From Mastigias papua (taxonomy: Eukaryota; Cnidaria; Scyphozoa; Rhizostomeae; Mastigiidae): 64,000 nucleotides of DNA. Positions 11,808-23,448 of this stretch are shown here, piece by piece; position 1 is the first letter of the stretch, and every line of letters begins with the position of its first letter. The DNA is taken from contig OZ025276.1 of assembly GCA_964019165.1 (NCBI GenBank), positions 1,922,001 through 1,986,000 of the forward strand. The letters run 5' to 3'. The notes beneath the pieces were generated by a model, which did not search any database, had not been told where the DNA came from, and worked only from the letters and a program-made list of their open reading frames with translations. The position numbers and the translations under genes are program-made.

Positions 11808-12375
11808 CTTACTAGATACACAGGAATCATTATATAGGCTGAAAACTTCAGGTATATTTATATTGAGATCATATTTATATTTTCGATCTCTCAACTTTAA
11901 ATGCGTATTTCTCAAAATGTGACTTTGCAATATCTTAAATACCTGGAGCAGCCATATGTTCAAAGTTGCAAAAGGTATCAAGACAAAGTTTTCATAATGT
12001 ATCCTTGAGCAAATGAGCTATACAATAAACCTTTAACATGGGTTCTATCGTACTTATACATACTTTAGCAGGGTTTTAATAAGTACATTGGTAGAAAATT
12101 GCAACAATCTTTACAAGTAGTACTGTCCCTAGGGAAGTAGGGACCTATACTAGAGGAAGTACAGGTTCAGTGTGTAGTTCATGCCCTCATTAACATTCTG
12201 TGTTCATTTCATTCAATTATCTCATCTACCTTTCCAACAACCATTGTTCCAAGAAGGACACAAGTGTAATGAAAAGTGGTTGCCATGGAAACAAAAAGCT
12301 ACCAGTTTGAATTTGATTTTACATTTTCATGGTCGATTTTGGATGCTTTATCACAAAGTACCTCTTAGTTTAGGT
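11808..12375. other. Unassigned AT-rich stretch
   Basis: No coding family is recognisable. It lies between the Kolobok-like fragment and the 3' end of a minus-strand LINE. It probably contains 5' or intronic sequence of the degraded Harbinger whose accessory exon is at 14251, but I cannot show that. Confidence 0.35.
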
Positions 12376-13790
12376 TAAACTTAGAAATAAAGATTTTTCC
12401 ACAAATCCAGGGTATCCACCTTAAGACCATATAGCTGTGTATTTTTCTGAGTCAAAAAGTTATCACCCTTGCCTGCCTGCCATATACCATATTGATGAAC
12501 AGATGTCACAGGTTTAAAAATGGTATGGAAACAAGAAGGAGAGACTTTACAAATAGATTCATGTACAAAGGTAACAAGTTTTAGTTGACAAAGATCATAC
12601 AGTTTTAAGATTTTTAAACCTGAGAAGATAGGAGTTGAGTGTGAAGTAGATCTTTCAAATGCAATTGCTCTGATAACCCGTTTCTGCAGCAAAAACACTG
12701 GAGTGATATAGGAGTCATATGTAAGACCCCATACAAGAATACCATATTGGACAAAAGGTGAAAATAGAGAATTGTAGAGACATATTAAGACAGTAATTGG
12801 CAGAAAATGTCTTACTTTGAAGAACATGCCACAAGTTCTTGCCAGTTTTTTAGAGAGTTCAGTCAGATGATACTTCTATGACAGATTTTCATCTAATAAA
12901 ACTCCAAGAAAGTTAACATAGCAAGACTTTCTGATAGGTAGGCTTCCAATTTTAATAGTGATCATGTCAGAGGAGGGCTGCTTGGGAGACTTAAAGATAA
13001 TAAAATTGGTTTTATCAATATTCAGTGACAATTTGTTCACATCAAGCCAACCTTCTATTTTTGTCAATACTCTGTTAACTATTCTCTGGGTAAATCAAGC
13101 TCTTCAGCTTCACAATAGATATTAGTATCACCTGCAATTAAATAATCAGCTAGTATTGAGGAGGAGTTAGGCAAATCATTAATGTAAATCAGAAAGAGAA
13201 GAGGACCAAGGACTGAGCCCTGTGGAACTCCACAGGTAACATTTAGATAACTTGAAGTAGATCCATTTACTGATACATATTGTTTTCTACCCTTAAGATA
13301 AGATGTGAACCATTTTAAGACAATTCCTGGAATTCCATAATGGTCAAGCTTTGACCCACTGTATCAAATGCTTTCTGAAGATCGATAAAAATTCCACAGC
13401 CAAATTTCCTATTATCTAGAGAGTTTTTAATTGCTTCAGTTAAACTAACAAGGGCATGGTTAATAGAATGACTTGCATGAAATCCAAATAGTAGAGAATA
13501 TAATATTTCTTGTTTTTCTAGAAATTTGTAAAGACGTCCATACATAACTTTTTCACTAATTTTGCTAAATAAAGAAAGAAGAGAAATAGGTCTATAGTTA
13601 GAAGCTACCAGTGGACAGCCTTTTCGTAAATAGTGGAATTACTTTAGCCAACTTCATCTTGTCTGGAAATATCCCAGATTGAAATGATTCATTAATGATC
13701 TGAGAAAGAAGTGGATATATTAGTGGAGACAGGGCTTTCAATATTTTAATAGGGATGCTATTTGGTCCTAGAGATTTTTCATGCCTCCAC
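12376..13790 (-). pseudogene. CR1-like LINE reverse transcriptase, frameshifted
   Basis: Read on the minus strand, the fragments run SLGPNSIPIKILK, then [57 protein letters not shown], and GDTN in place of the catalytic FADD region. They continue into IDKTNFIIF, NFLGVLLDENL and a C-terminal thumb region with YNSLFSPFVQYGILVWG. That is the standard RT order of non-LTR elements. The domain is split over at least three frames. The catalytic box reads LIAGDTN instead of xADDT, so it is inactive. The 3' UTR ends near 12376. Confidence 0.88.
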
Positions 13791-14037
13791 CTTGTTTGAC
13801 TGTTTCATTAAGTCTTTCCTCAGTCATACTCAGTCTAGTTTCAATGTCTTGTAACTGACTCCCGTTTTCTTCACATTTCGATTGGGTAACTTCAAGACTG
13901 ACCTTAACTTTGGCTACATCTTTTTGGATAAGCCTAATTTCCTGTTTCATCTCATCAAACATAATTTTGATCGAGTTCATATGACCATTAGACTGTGTAT
14001 TCAAAAGCTCAAAAACAACTTCCAGTGTAATGGTCAT
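13768..14037 (-). CDS. Short coiled-coil ORF fused to LINE 5' side (ORF1-like?)
   Basis: This 89-aa minus-strand frame has heptad-like spacing of hydrophobic and charged residues (IKIMFDEMKQEIRLIQKDV, then LEVTQSKCEENGSQLQDIE, then RLSMTEERLNETV) and resembles the coiled coil of LINE ORF1 proteins. Its last codons overlap, in another frame, the start of the reverse transcriptase segment, with no endonuclease domain between. I infer a deletion or template-switch joining ORF1-like and RT sequence. A chance coiled coil is possible. Confidence 0.45.
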   Translation of the reverse strand: MTITLEVVFELLNTQSNGHMNSIKIMFDEMKQEIRLIQKDVAKVKVSLEVTQSKCEENGSQLQDIETRLSMTEERLNETVKQGGGMKNL

Positions 14038-14250
14038 CGTAAAAATTTAGGCCAGTTAGGCCACACAAGTGCTGAAATGTTCCGAAGTGAAATTGACAAA
14101 TAGTGCAAAACTGAACTGAATGTTTATTTAAAAAACATTTGAACTTAATCCGAAATAACCGGATTCTACTAATACGGGAGTATTCTAAAACAGCAACTGT
14201 TAAATACATAGATCTATGAGCGCCTCTACCATTCTGACGTCCTCCTGAGC

Positions 14251-14785
14251 ATGTGCTCAATAATCAATTTGTTGATTTGCTTTATGGAGAAATCTATGAT
14301 GAGGATGGCTATGGTAACATTGCAACTTGGAATGAATATGAGGAGATGTCACAGGGGCAAGGTGCAAATGCTATTTTGCAAACATCAACTACAATGTCAG
14401 ACAATGAAGCTGAAAGTACAGCTGAAAGTACACAATCTGCATCAACAGGAACACCAAAAGTAGCAACAACTGCACCAGCCAAAAAGGTTTGGGTGAAGAA
14501 AGAAAGCAGAAAAGGTAAGTAGAGAGAACCAATGAGGAATTGTCCAGTGCCATGCAGAATTTAAACATATCCTTAATGTGTTGAACGCAACAGCAATCCA
14601 ATAAAGTAGAAACAGAATTTGATGAAGACTACTACTATGGGATGAGTATTGCAAGTCGCCTAAAGAGTTTGGAGAGAATGAAGAAAGCTTTGGTAAAAAA
14701 TTCAAGTGAGAAAGTATTCTTGGATATCAAGTTTGGAATTTACAATAACAATCCATTGCAAGCCTATGAGCAGCAACCAACATAG
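14251..14785 (+). pseudogene. Harbinger accessory Myb/MADF-like protein, last exons
   Basis: The first exon encodes an acidic linker (YGEIYDEDGYGN) and a Ser/Thr/Ala-rich stretch. The donor is G|GTAAGT at 14514/14515 and the acceptor AACAG|AA at 14615/14616. Joining them keeps the frame and gives EFDEDYYYGMSIASRLKSLE, the BESS-like C-terminus found in Harbinger-associated Myb/SANT or MADF proteins, ending at 14785. The N-terminal DNA-binding exons are missing; the minus-strand LINE lies just upstream. Its natural partner is the minus-strand transposase at 17071-18830. Confidence 0.7.
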
Positions 14786-15219
14786 ACATGCTTTAAATAG
14801 CTGGTAAGGCAAAGTAGTGTGCCATGGCATCAAACAATGCACATTAAGCAGCTTTCAATAGTTTAAAATAATGAAACATATGTAATTATGAAATATATAT
14901 CAAGTTTTGAATGTTGGCTCATTTCAACATTGCTAGTCTGCCTCCAGACTTAGTGCTACTAGCAAATTTACAGTAAGTTAGCATGCACCTGACAAAATCA
15001 ATGCAAAGCCACTGTGTGAAATAGCACAACCTTGGGCAGGAGAGGGTAAGTCTATAAAGGCTGAATGGCCATGGAGTCCTAACCACTTGGAATATCATGA
15101 AGTCTAGTTTGTCATTTACATCACACTACAAGTATGCAAATAGTCACACAGTTCTGAGATGCATACTTGAACCCTTGTGATACTTGGTATGGAATGACCA
15201 CATTGTGGTAATTTGTGGC
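14786..15219. other. Unassigned stretch
   Basis: No coding region, RNA gene or repeat is recognisable; probably 3' sequence of the Harbinger accessory gene. Confidence 0.3.
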
Positions 15220-15478
15220 CAGGCCCATAGCCAACAAGATTTTATCAGGGAGGGGCACAACTACTCTGAGTACAGTGAGAATCAATCAGGTGGATGGCCT
15301 GTAGCCCCCAGTAGTGCTCAAAATGCATTAATTTTATGGCTTAGGCTTGAATCTGACAATTAATGTAAAGTAATGCAAAATGCAGTTTCAAGTGCTCTAT
15401 TTCAAAGGGGAGACTGAGTCATTTTTATGGAATCTCAGGAGGGCCTTGCCCCATAGGTACTCCTTGGCTATGGGCCTG
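15220..15478. mobile_element. hAT-type MITE, 259 bp
   Basis: The ends are CAGGCCCATAGCCAACAAG on the left and its near complement CCTTGGCTATGGGCCTG on the right. The CAGG terminus fits hAT elements, and the flanking octamers tttgtggc and tttatgac match at 6 of 8 positions, as expected for an old 8-bp duplication. There is no coding capacity. The same terminus recurs at 33101 and 34089. Confidence 0.75.
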
Positions 15479-16140
15479 TTTATGACATAGTTCTAAACAA
15501 GGAACTATTATTTTGTTATATCATAGTCTTCCAGTACACATGTTTTTTGATACGAAAAAAGTATACGAAAATGAGGCTCAAAAGGCCAAAATCGTAAGAC
15601 ATTCCTAAGAAAAGTACAAGGCTCAAGGTCAAGAAAATCCTAAGAAAATGACAGTTCATCTTCTTTACATGCCAGGAATTGATATTGGCTCATTTTTCCA
15701 ATCTCTCGTACTAAGATTGAGACTTATGATGGCCCTACAAATACAGAGTAGCCTGTTTCAGCCAGTTTATTCCTGCAAAAGTTAAGAAAATCTTAAGAAA
15801 TTCTTAGCCTCAAATTCGTGACAAGTTAAGAAAAGTGAGCCTCAGGAAAAGCGCTGTTTTTCTTATAAAAATAAAGCTTTCACTGTTTACATGTGAGTTT
15901 TGCCAACTCAGTGAACCCTTTGTGCTATTGAAAAACTTCATGAAAGTGTCACAGGTGCCTTTTGCAGATAATGAAGTGCTATTGAATGCATGATCAGTTG
16001 ATGTATTGTGAAGGAATGACATTCCCTGAAGAGTCCTCAGAGCCAATGACTCCTGTTGTTGTGTATTTTGCATTGTCTGTGAGGCACAGATAGTTATGAA
16101 GGCCAATACAAGCGTTAACTATACTGTCAACTGTTTTTTT
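15479..16140. other. Unassigned stretch rich in 'aagaaaa' motifs
   Basis: The stretch 15545-15840 holds repeated 'taagaaaat/ctcaaaagg' motifs, mostly direct. No gene is supported. The minus 98-aa frame at 15810-16106 has no recognisable features. Confidence 0.3.
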
Positions 16141-16990
16141 GCAGCTGCATATCTGAATGGAACAAACTCGATCCTGAGATTAGGCATGCACCATCCATTG
16201 CTATGTTTAAAACTAAGCTTCTATCAATAATTCGTCCCCCTGCAAAGTCCATCTTTGGACTTCATGATCCAATAGATTTGTCATATCTTTCCCAAATAAG
16301 AGTTGGTCTCAGCAAATTGAATTGTCATAAATTTAAGCACAATTTTAAGGACACCATACACCCAATGTGTCCCACAAATGATGGTATTGAGGATACGGAG
16401 CACTTTTTGCAGCTTTGCCCTTCGTTTGACAATCAACGACAGTATCTTCTCGGTGGCATATCTGTAGCAGTACGACCATTTGTTCACCTTAACATTTTCT
16501 CAAACAATGATCTAATGAATCTTCTATTGTATGGTGATGAAAACCTTCCAAGTGGCATTAACAAGCGTGTTCTTGAATGTACTCTAAAGTGTGTTCGTGA
16601 AACTGGTCGGTTTAACTAAGTTAGTTTGAAACCCTTGTACACCAGTCCCCCTATATTCTTTTTTCCCATTTAAAGTGTAGATTTGCTCCATATTGGGTGC
16701 CGGGATCATCGGGCAAACTTTTTTGTTTGTCTTATAAAATGGTGAACTTTTCAGATTACGTTTTGACCGCAAGAGAGAACGATCTGATTTGCTCTAGGCT
16801 AGCCTGGCATACAATATGGAAAAAGTTTAAGCATTTATTAGTTAAAGAAATTTGTGTCTGTATTTAAACGTATTTTTGTAGCTGTATTTTAATTTTGTTG
16901 TCATGTTACCTGTTATTCATGTTAATGGCCACGGAGTTGTCATGACATCTTGCACTCCGTGGTATCGTTTCTTGTAGTATTGTTAAATAA
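16141..16990 (+). mobile_element. CR1-like LINE, 3' end of ORF2 plus 3' UTR
   Basis: The 138-aa frame (16203-16619) continues upstream in phase with EWNKLDPEIR, the usual WN(x)LxxEIR motif. It then has MFKTKLL, IFGLHDPIDLSYLSQIRVGLSKLN and a Cys-containing C-terminus (HPMCPTNDGIEDTEHFLQLCPSF), typical of the region after RT in several invertebrate LINEs. The 3' UTR includes a hairpin near 16928-16963 (ccacggagt / actccgtgg). The 5' part is missing. Confidence 0.85.
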
Positions 16991-17149
16991 ACTGTATGTA
17001 GTATAGTAGGTAGCATGTAATTGTAGTAATTTTCAAAGTGTATAGAAAAAACTGGTTTTGTTTTTCCCACCTTGCAGCCAAGATACCAAAGGAATTCTCT
17101 ATGGTACGACTACTGAGTCTGTAACTGACAATTGGCTGTCCTTCATTTA

Positions 17150-18142
17150 GAGCCTGTTTACAAGGAGGTAGGGTAACCCTCTTAGGAGGGTCACCCTACT
17201 AGTAGGGTTACCCTCCTCTATTGTTTTTCATCGTTCAGTTTACAAGCCAGGTAGGGTCACCCTAGGCCTAGGGTCACCCTATCATCTAGGTAGGGATACC
17301 CTCCTAGGAGGGCTAGCTGTTTGTTTACTCAAGCCTTGTAAAAGCTCTAGGTAGGGTGACCCTAGGAGAAGGGCTATCTCTGTCGGCCTCAATATGATGT
17401 ACACATGCTGCGTAGCATTCGGGCGCCAAATTTTCATACACTTTTTGGACTACGACGGATACAGAACACAGAGCAACACCAAAAGAATTCGCAGCCATTG
17501 CCAACGAGCCTTGGTCTTTTAGATAATATAGTGTCAGGGCAAGCTGCTTTTCAACTGACAACACGTCTTTTCCTCGAGGGCCTCTTCGTGGCCTAAGATA
17601 TGGTCGTAAATCATTGGCAATTTTCATGAATATGTCATGATCCATTCTAAAGTTCTTTCTCCATTCAGTGTCTTGAAGAATGCCCTCCAAAAGATTCCTC
17701 CACCATTGTTCATTTCTTCCTGGTATCTTGCGAAACCTTTTTCCGACGACGAACAAATGTTCTTTGCCGATAGCGTTGTCTTGCTAGCGCGACAGAGCAC
17801 TGGGTAGTGGTTTGAAATGCCATACGTGATGAGAGATGTCTTTGAGCCATTAACATTGAAAACAACAGGCTATAGCACTGAAGAGCAGCAGTTAATAGTG
17901 ACAACAAGGGCAAAACAGATTGCATTGCAAGAAGCCACTTGTTCGCCATTTTTTTTATCAGCGCAGCGGCTGTTCGCAGTCAAACAGAGGCTGATACCAA
18001 CTCTCCGAAGATCATAAAAGTTAGCCCTACCCCTAGGGTGACCCTTCTTAACAAGTTTACTTGTAAAGTAGGGCTATGTTTTGACCCTTCTGGTAGGGTG
18101 ACCCTCCTAGGAGGGTGACCCTACCTCCTTGTAAAAAGGCCC
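17150..18142 (-). mobile_element. Non-autonomous Harbinger-type element with GGGTNACCC subrepeats
   Basis: The ends are GAGCCTGTTTACAAGGAGG on the left and the complement of GGGCCTTTTTACAAGGAGG on the right, flanked by TTA (17147-17149) and TAA (18143-18145). Removing the element and one triplet restores the host transposase frame. Both ends carry many palindromic GTAGGGTNACCC units. Inside is a minus-strand N-terminal transposase remnant. Confidence 0.88.
17325..17949 (-). pseudogene. HARBI1-like transposase, N-terminal fragment
   Basis: The minus-strand frame starting at 17949 reaches an Arg-rich stretch (RQRYRQRTFVRRRKK). A one-base shift then leads to PGRNEQWWRNLLEGILQDTE, WRKNFRM and a helix-turn-helix-like block (TLYYLKDQGSLAMAANSFGV). 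This matches, segment by segment, the N-terminus of the transposase at 49110-50300. The fragment stops before the DDE core, so the element depends on another source of transposase. Confidence 0.75.
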
Positions 18143-20794
18143 TAAGATCTTTTCTGGGAGAGCGTGTCATCAACCATGTCTTTAATGCAAATATCTCATC
18201 ACTAACCAGAACATGGGGAAGAGTGAATCCATCCACTACTGCCTGAGAAGGGATATTCATATTGCCACTTATGAAAGCTCTGCCCATTTCTGAATTGTTG
18301 AAAATCTGTGCATCATTGTCTCTCCCAAAGTTCCCTATATCAACAACTGTAAAGCACTATTGGGCATCACATATTGCCATCAAGACAATGCTAAAAACCC
18401 CTTATAATTGTAGTATTCAGAGCCACTGAATCCAGGGCACTCTATTGCAACATGCTTGCCATCAAGTGCACCCAAAAATTTGGAAAATCCCACTCTTCAT
18501 AGAACTTTCCAGAAATAACTCTCCAGTCTTGCTCTGATTGTGGTGCTATCACAAAATCTTGGCTCAAGGAAATCCACATAGCTTCACATGTTTCTTCAAG
18601 AATTTTGTAGACAGTTGTTCGCCCCATATGAAAATTAAAGGCCATTGATTGCTGAGAATCACCACTAGCCAAGTAACCTAAAGTAAGTGTGATTCTCTCT
18701 GCTGATTGGTTCACGAGTTCTGCATTTCCTTGCTTTTAGAAGTGGTGCAACACATTGAACCACATCTTCACACCATTCTGGGCTCATTCTCAAGAACCTC
18801 TTAAGCCTGTTACTCAATTGACGATTATCACGATTATCACGATTACGATTATCACGATTAAATTCCTTCTTGACAGCAGGATGTTCAGCAAAACAAGTAC
18901 TCACTATCAATCGCGTTAATCGTCTTTTCAATATGGCTGTTGATCGGAACAGAAAACTCCTTGCAATGATGAGCACTGTGTATATTTTAAGAAAGCGTAG
19001 AAAGAGAAGAGAGAAGACAAAATCTCGACAGCAAAGGCAAAGAAGGTTCTGGGTCTGAGATATTTTTAAGAACAAAACTTCAAGCGAATATCTTGGTTTA
19101 TTTCAAGAACTACGGTTGAATGATCGCGAGTTTCATTTCAGATATTTACGAATTTCAAAAGAGAGGTTTGATCATTTGTACAGTCTCCTAGAAGAAAAGA
19201 TAGGTAAGAGAGATACTCGTTTTCGTACATCTATTCCTGCACGCCAAAGGTTGGTCATTACATTAAGGTACTTGGCAACTGGTAGTTCCCAGCAAACTCT
19301 CAGTTACTCTTTTCGACTTGGACGTATGACAGTCAGCAACATAATCAAGGACGTTTGCGCTGCAATGTACGATGTTCTCTCTCCAATTTATTTGAAACCA
19401 CCTGCATCTGTCGATCAATGGAAATGTATAAGCAATGATTTTGAAACCCTCTGGGATATGCCACATGTTATTGGAGCTATCGACGGACAGCATATACCCA
19501 TTGACTGCCCGAAAGGGACTGGGTCACAAATTTACAACTATAAGGGGTTCTACAGCATAGTATTACTTGCCATTTGTGATGCAAGATATAATTTCACATT
19601 GGTTGATGTAGGCCAATATGGCAGCAATAATGACAGTGGAGTTTTGTTGAACTCCGAGATCGGGCAACGGTTTGAGGAAAAGTCTCTAGAAATTCCTTGT
19701 GCAGAGAAAGTAAATGGATGCCACTTAGAAAAATTGCCATACTATTTAGTTGGAGACAAAATATTCCCTCTAAAGAGTTGGCTGATGTGCCCTTACCCTG
19801 GAAAACTTAGCGAGGAGCAAAGAGTATATACTTATAGATTATCTAGAGCGCGCAGGGTAATAGAGAATACGTTTGGTATCTTAGTTGCAAGATGGAGGCT
19901 ATTACGATCACCTATTAGGGCAGCAAAAGAAACTATTGTCCGCTATGTTATGGCTGCGATTTGCCTTCATACTTATTTAAGGCAAACAGAAAATGCGCTC
20001 TACTGTCCAACTGGTTTCGTTGATTCTGAAGATAGCACTGGACGCCTAAAACCAGGAGAATGGAGGAATAGTGTTGCCTCTGATAATGGATGCTTGCAAA
20101 GCATGCCCAATACACATGGATCACGTTATGCGGTATCTGCCATAGAGATGAGAAGTGCAAGTAGAGACTTCGGGCGCTAGTGCAGTTTTGCACCTCACCT
20201 GGAAATACAGGTGCTACCCCAAAACATGATACACCATTCGATAGCTTTTGAGATGCTCTTTCACATGAGACCATCTATGGTCAGATCGGTGAATGTTCAG
20301 CCAAGTTAGCGAATGCATGCACTTTGAACCCTACTGTCATCAAATGTCTTCCCAAATGCGTTTTCCGCCAAGTCACATAACTAAAAACAAACCGTACTGG
20401 CATGTTAAAGTGAAGCCATGTAGGCCGGTACGGACTTAGTGAAATACTTCCAATCGCTATGATAATAGCTGCACCTACCTTAGACGTGCAATTGCAGCCG
20501 CCAGTCCATACTAAGATGAACCTTCCCGTACCAGGTTGGCGCCAAACTGAATGCACAGAGTATGCTGGCGGCGCCAAAAATGCTGGCATAAATTTGGCGC
20601 CTAACCTTCCGTCTATACCTTCCACCTATTTGAAGAGCCTCGCTCTCACATATGAAATGGTAGTAACCGGAAGCGTCATCCTTCAACTAACTATTTCTCG
20701 GAGAACTTCCACTACTGGACAGGGGGACAGTCGGATCACAGGCTCACAACCAGTGTTCTTACAGGTCTGGTCCAGGGCAAACCATACTATCCCT

Positions 20795-21865
20795 GTGGGA
20801 CCGGTTATTAATTCTTACAGAGTTAAAGTGTCCTATCAGATTATTTCTGTAACCATTTATTTTGTAGTATTGAGTTAGTGCTGTTTAAAGGGTCATTGGC
20901 AAAAAACTCCCTTCCTATGGAATTATTTCTTTTGTAATGAAAAATGCCCCTAATTCTCTAATAAAAACGGCAATAGTCCTATCCATTACGGTAACGCCAA
21001 CAACAAATTCCAGAACAGCAGTACGACAACTGGAAACAAGGGGCGACTTTGACTGAACTTCATGACAACTTTTAAGTACTACTTCACATAACGACTGACT
21101 ACAGAAAACATTACATGCTGTATTCCTATCAACACACATTACGTAACTAAATAATTATAACATATGACAGACTAGGGGGCCAATGCAATAGCATAGCAGT
21201 ACAATCACAACAAACAACAGTGTACCAAGATTAGACAATACGTCACAGACAAGTAAAGCAACATGATGACAGTAACAGTGGGAGATGTTGATGATGCAAG
21301 ACTTAGAATTCTGATGACTTGGCAGGAAAGAACGGAACAAATGGGAACATAGAAGGAACGATACTTAACATGGCGACATGAAAGATAAAGATGAAAATAA
21401 AACTAGCACTATAACACGTTGGATGGAAGTTTACTGTTTTCCTTCTCCACATTAATGCTATTGTTTGTAAGAAACGTCCTAGGGGATTTATGATGCGTGA
21501 CTCGCTTTTTTGGCAATATACCGCTTTATAAGCTAGCCAGTACTAGACAGGCTGCATTGAAAGAAAGGTGATGAATTGAAATTCTGCACATAAGTTACAA
21601 ACTTTTACTACTAGCTTTTGATCCAGGTGTGTTATAAAGAAGTGCCTAACATCACAGACGATGCATTCTCTGTGCGTGAAATGTGGGTAAAGTTAATTAT
21701 GAATAGTAAGAGGTGGGCCAGAGAGGAAAAGAAGCACCCACTTTCCTTGCATATTCCTACTAAGTCCTCTGCATTTCTTGCCCTTCATGTCGCTCATATG
21801 GACAGCTTACTTTGGCATGTCTTCATCTGTGTACTCTTATTCGGTCTGTGCTCATAACGGGCATT
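20795..21865. other. Merlin interior, left of LINE: no recognisable gene
   Basis: The ORFs here (for example 21618-21857 plus) have no family features. Upstream transposase exons would be expected in this region but I cannot identify them. Confidence 0.35.
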
Positions 21866-22215
21866 TCATTTTCATTTCATTTTCATTTACAAATATTTAT
21901 AATACCCTTCAGCTGCAAATATACAAAATAATACAAGAACTTATCGTAGATACAAGTAAAAAAGGAAAAATTACTATAAAAGTAAGGCTGGTCTTCGAGG
22001 GTGTCATGTTTGGTTTTTTTCGGCTCATCAAGTAGATTTTCAAATGTTTTTTGAAGAGGTTTAGCGTGGGGATTTCCCTTATGTTAAAGGGTATTTCATT
22101 CCAAGTTTTACAAGCTGAGTTTGAAAATCCTTTGTTGGCGTACTCTAGATAACACTTAGGTATTTCGATATTTCTGCAGAATCTTGTATTCTATCTGGAG
22201 TTAGTTGTGTCATTT
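21866..22215 (-). mobile_element. CR1-like LINE 3' end nested inside Merlin
   Basis: Reading leftwards, the sequence encodes FSNSACKTWNEIPFNIREIPTLNLFKKHLK, the LINE ORF2 C-terminal signature, cited here by its WNEIP and LFKKHL cores. A short 3' UTR and a tail of repeated AAATG units (cattttcatttcatttt on the plus strand, 21866-21890) follow. It is 5'-truncated and is the innermost layer of the nest. Confidence 0.8.
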
Positions 22216-22373
22216 GTACATTTTTGGAAGTGGAACACTGCACCACATTTAGTCCTTGCGTCATGCTATTGCATCCCCCAGTGCCATATGTCCTGTGATC
22301 TATACGTCATTCTTATTCTTGGTGAATTGTGTCATTGCATGATGTCATCATATCGTTCTGTCACACGTAGTGC

Positions 22374-22757
22374 ATGGCTATAAAGAAGGGCTTCCTGGTA
22401 CCTGTTGCAAGAAGAGATGCGGCGACATTACTGCCAATTATACAGCAATGGGTGCAGCCTGGCACAACAGTTCATTCAGATATGTGGCAGGCGTACAATC
22501 AGCTCGCTGCAATTGGGTACCAGCATGGCACAGTGAACCACACACTGCATTTTGTTGACCCCGCTACAGCTGTCACAACAAATCGTGTGGAAGCAATGTG
22601 GCAACGAGCTAAAAACAAATTCAAGGCGCAGCACGGGCCAACTAACAGGGACATGATACCTGACTACCTGGCAGAGTTCATGTGGAACCAAAGGTTTGGT
22701 GATAACCCCTTCTTTCACTTGTGGCACCAAGTGGCAACGGACTTGTATGCACTGTAG
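22374..22757 (+). pseudogene. Merlin transposase (ISXO2-like DDE domain), C-terminal exon
   Basis: The frame has KKGFLVPVARRDAATLLP, then HSDMWQAYNQL with the second catalytic Asp, and TTNRVEAMWQRAKNKFK with the third acidic residue. It ends at FFHLWHQVATDLYAL. An AG just upstream (cacgtag) may be an exon acceptor. The zinc-binding N-terminus and the first catalytic Asp were not found in 20795-22370, so this copy seems non-autonomous, or those exons are too degraded to see. Confidence 0.85.
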
Positions 22758-23448
22758 ACAGGCACCTATAATAACTGCCTTTTATTCTATTTTAAACTTA
22801 TAGCCACTTTTAATACTATATTGTCCCACATTATCTCCCACTCTGGCATACAATTGTTATTCTAAGGTCAATTAGCTAACAGACATATTCCACAAGCAGG
22901 TAAATCTATATTTGCAATGAAAATTTTTTTCGAACGAATCCCTGTGACAAGAATCTTCCTCCACAAGGAAGAAAACCTTTGCTTGTGTACCTGCTACGTA
23001 AGCCCCGGACAAATAACATAATTATTATAAAGATATCATGGTGATGCACTGCGGTCGCTACTGAAAAGACTTTTCAGCCCATCTATTCATATGGATTTTT
23101 TCTCGAGCGTTTTCCCCTTCTACCAAACCCCTTATTTTACATTAAAAGTAACATACGTATATGTAACTACCACATGGCCCCCATATGTAGAAATTTCATT
23201 TCTCCATAGTTTCTGACAGCAAACTGTCTTGTGTACATTGTATTGTGGCGTGTTTCTCACTTAACTTTTCAATATTCTAATAGGCACCTAAAGTTATTTC
23301 ATAATTTTCATGTTACTTCATTGTCGTACCATGTAATTTCTACGGTGATTATCATATTTCGTGCAATTGTTGCAATTCTTCAGCATTTCTATGAATTTCC
23401 TGTCATCTTCCTGTGATTTTTTGGTGATTTCTACCATAGTGTACTAAT
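22758..23448. other. Merlin interior, right of transposase: no recognisable gene
   Basis: AT-rich sequence between the transposase stop and the right terminal repeat; nothing further is supported. Confidence 0.4.

Larger units (their letters stand above)
17071..18830 (-). pseudogene. PIF/Harbinger transposase (degraded outer element), interrupted twice
   Basis: DDE_Tnp_4-type transposase fragments run leftwards: RFLRMSPEW, GYLASGDSQQSMAF, YKILEETCEAMW, WDFPNF, then LVSDEIFALKTWLM at the left. The frame breaks at a 993-bp insertion (17150-18142) and resumes in phase on its other side with IVSYRLSSRTIENSFGILAA, which carries the catalytic Glu. A second element (18813-25843) cuts the N-terminal end. 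The C-terminus is lost at 17071, possibly at an intron donor (AAG|GTGGGA). Frameshifts occur in the central part. It is the likely partner of the plus-strand accessory gene at 14251-14785. Confidence 0.85.

Noticed and set aside
20459..20878. 114-139 aa ORFs at 20281-20878 and their mirror images at 23431-23962 as genes
   Set aside because: They lie in the Merlin terminal inverted repeats and are identical because the repeats are; no protein features.
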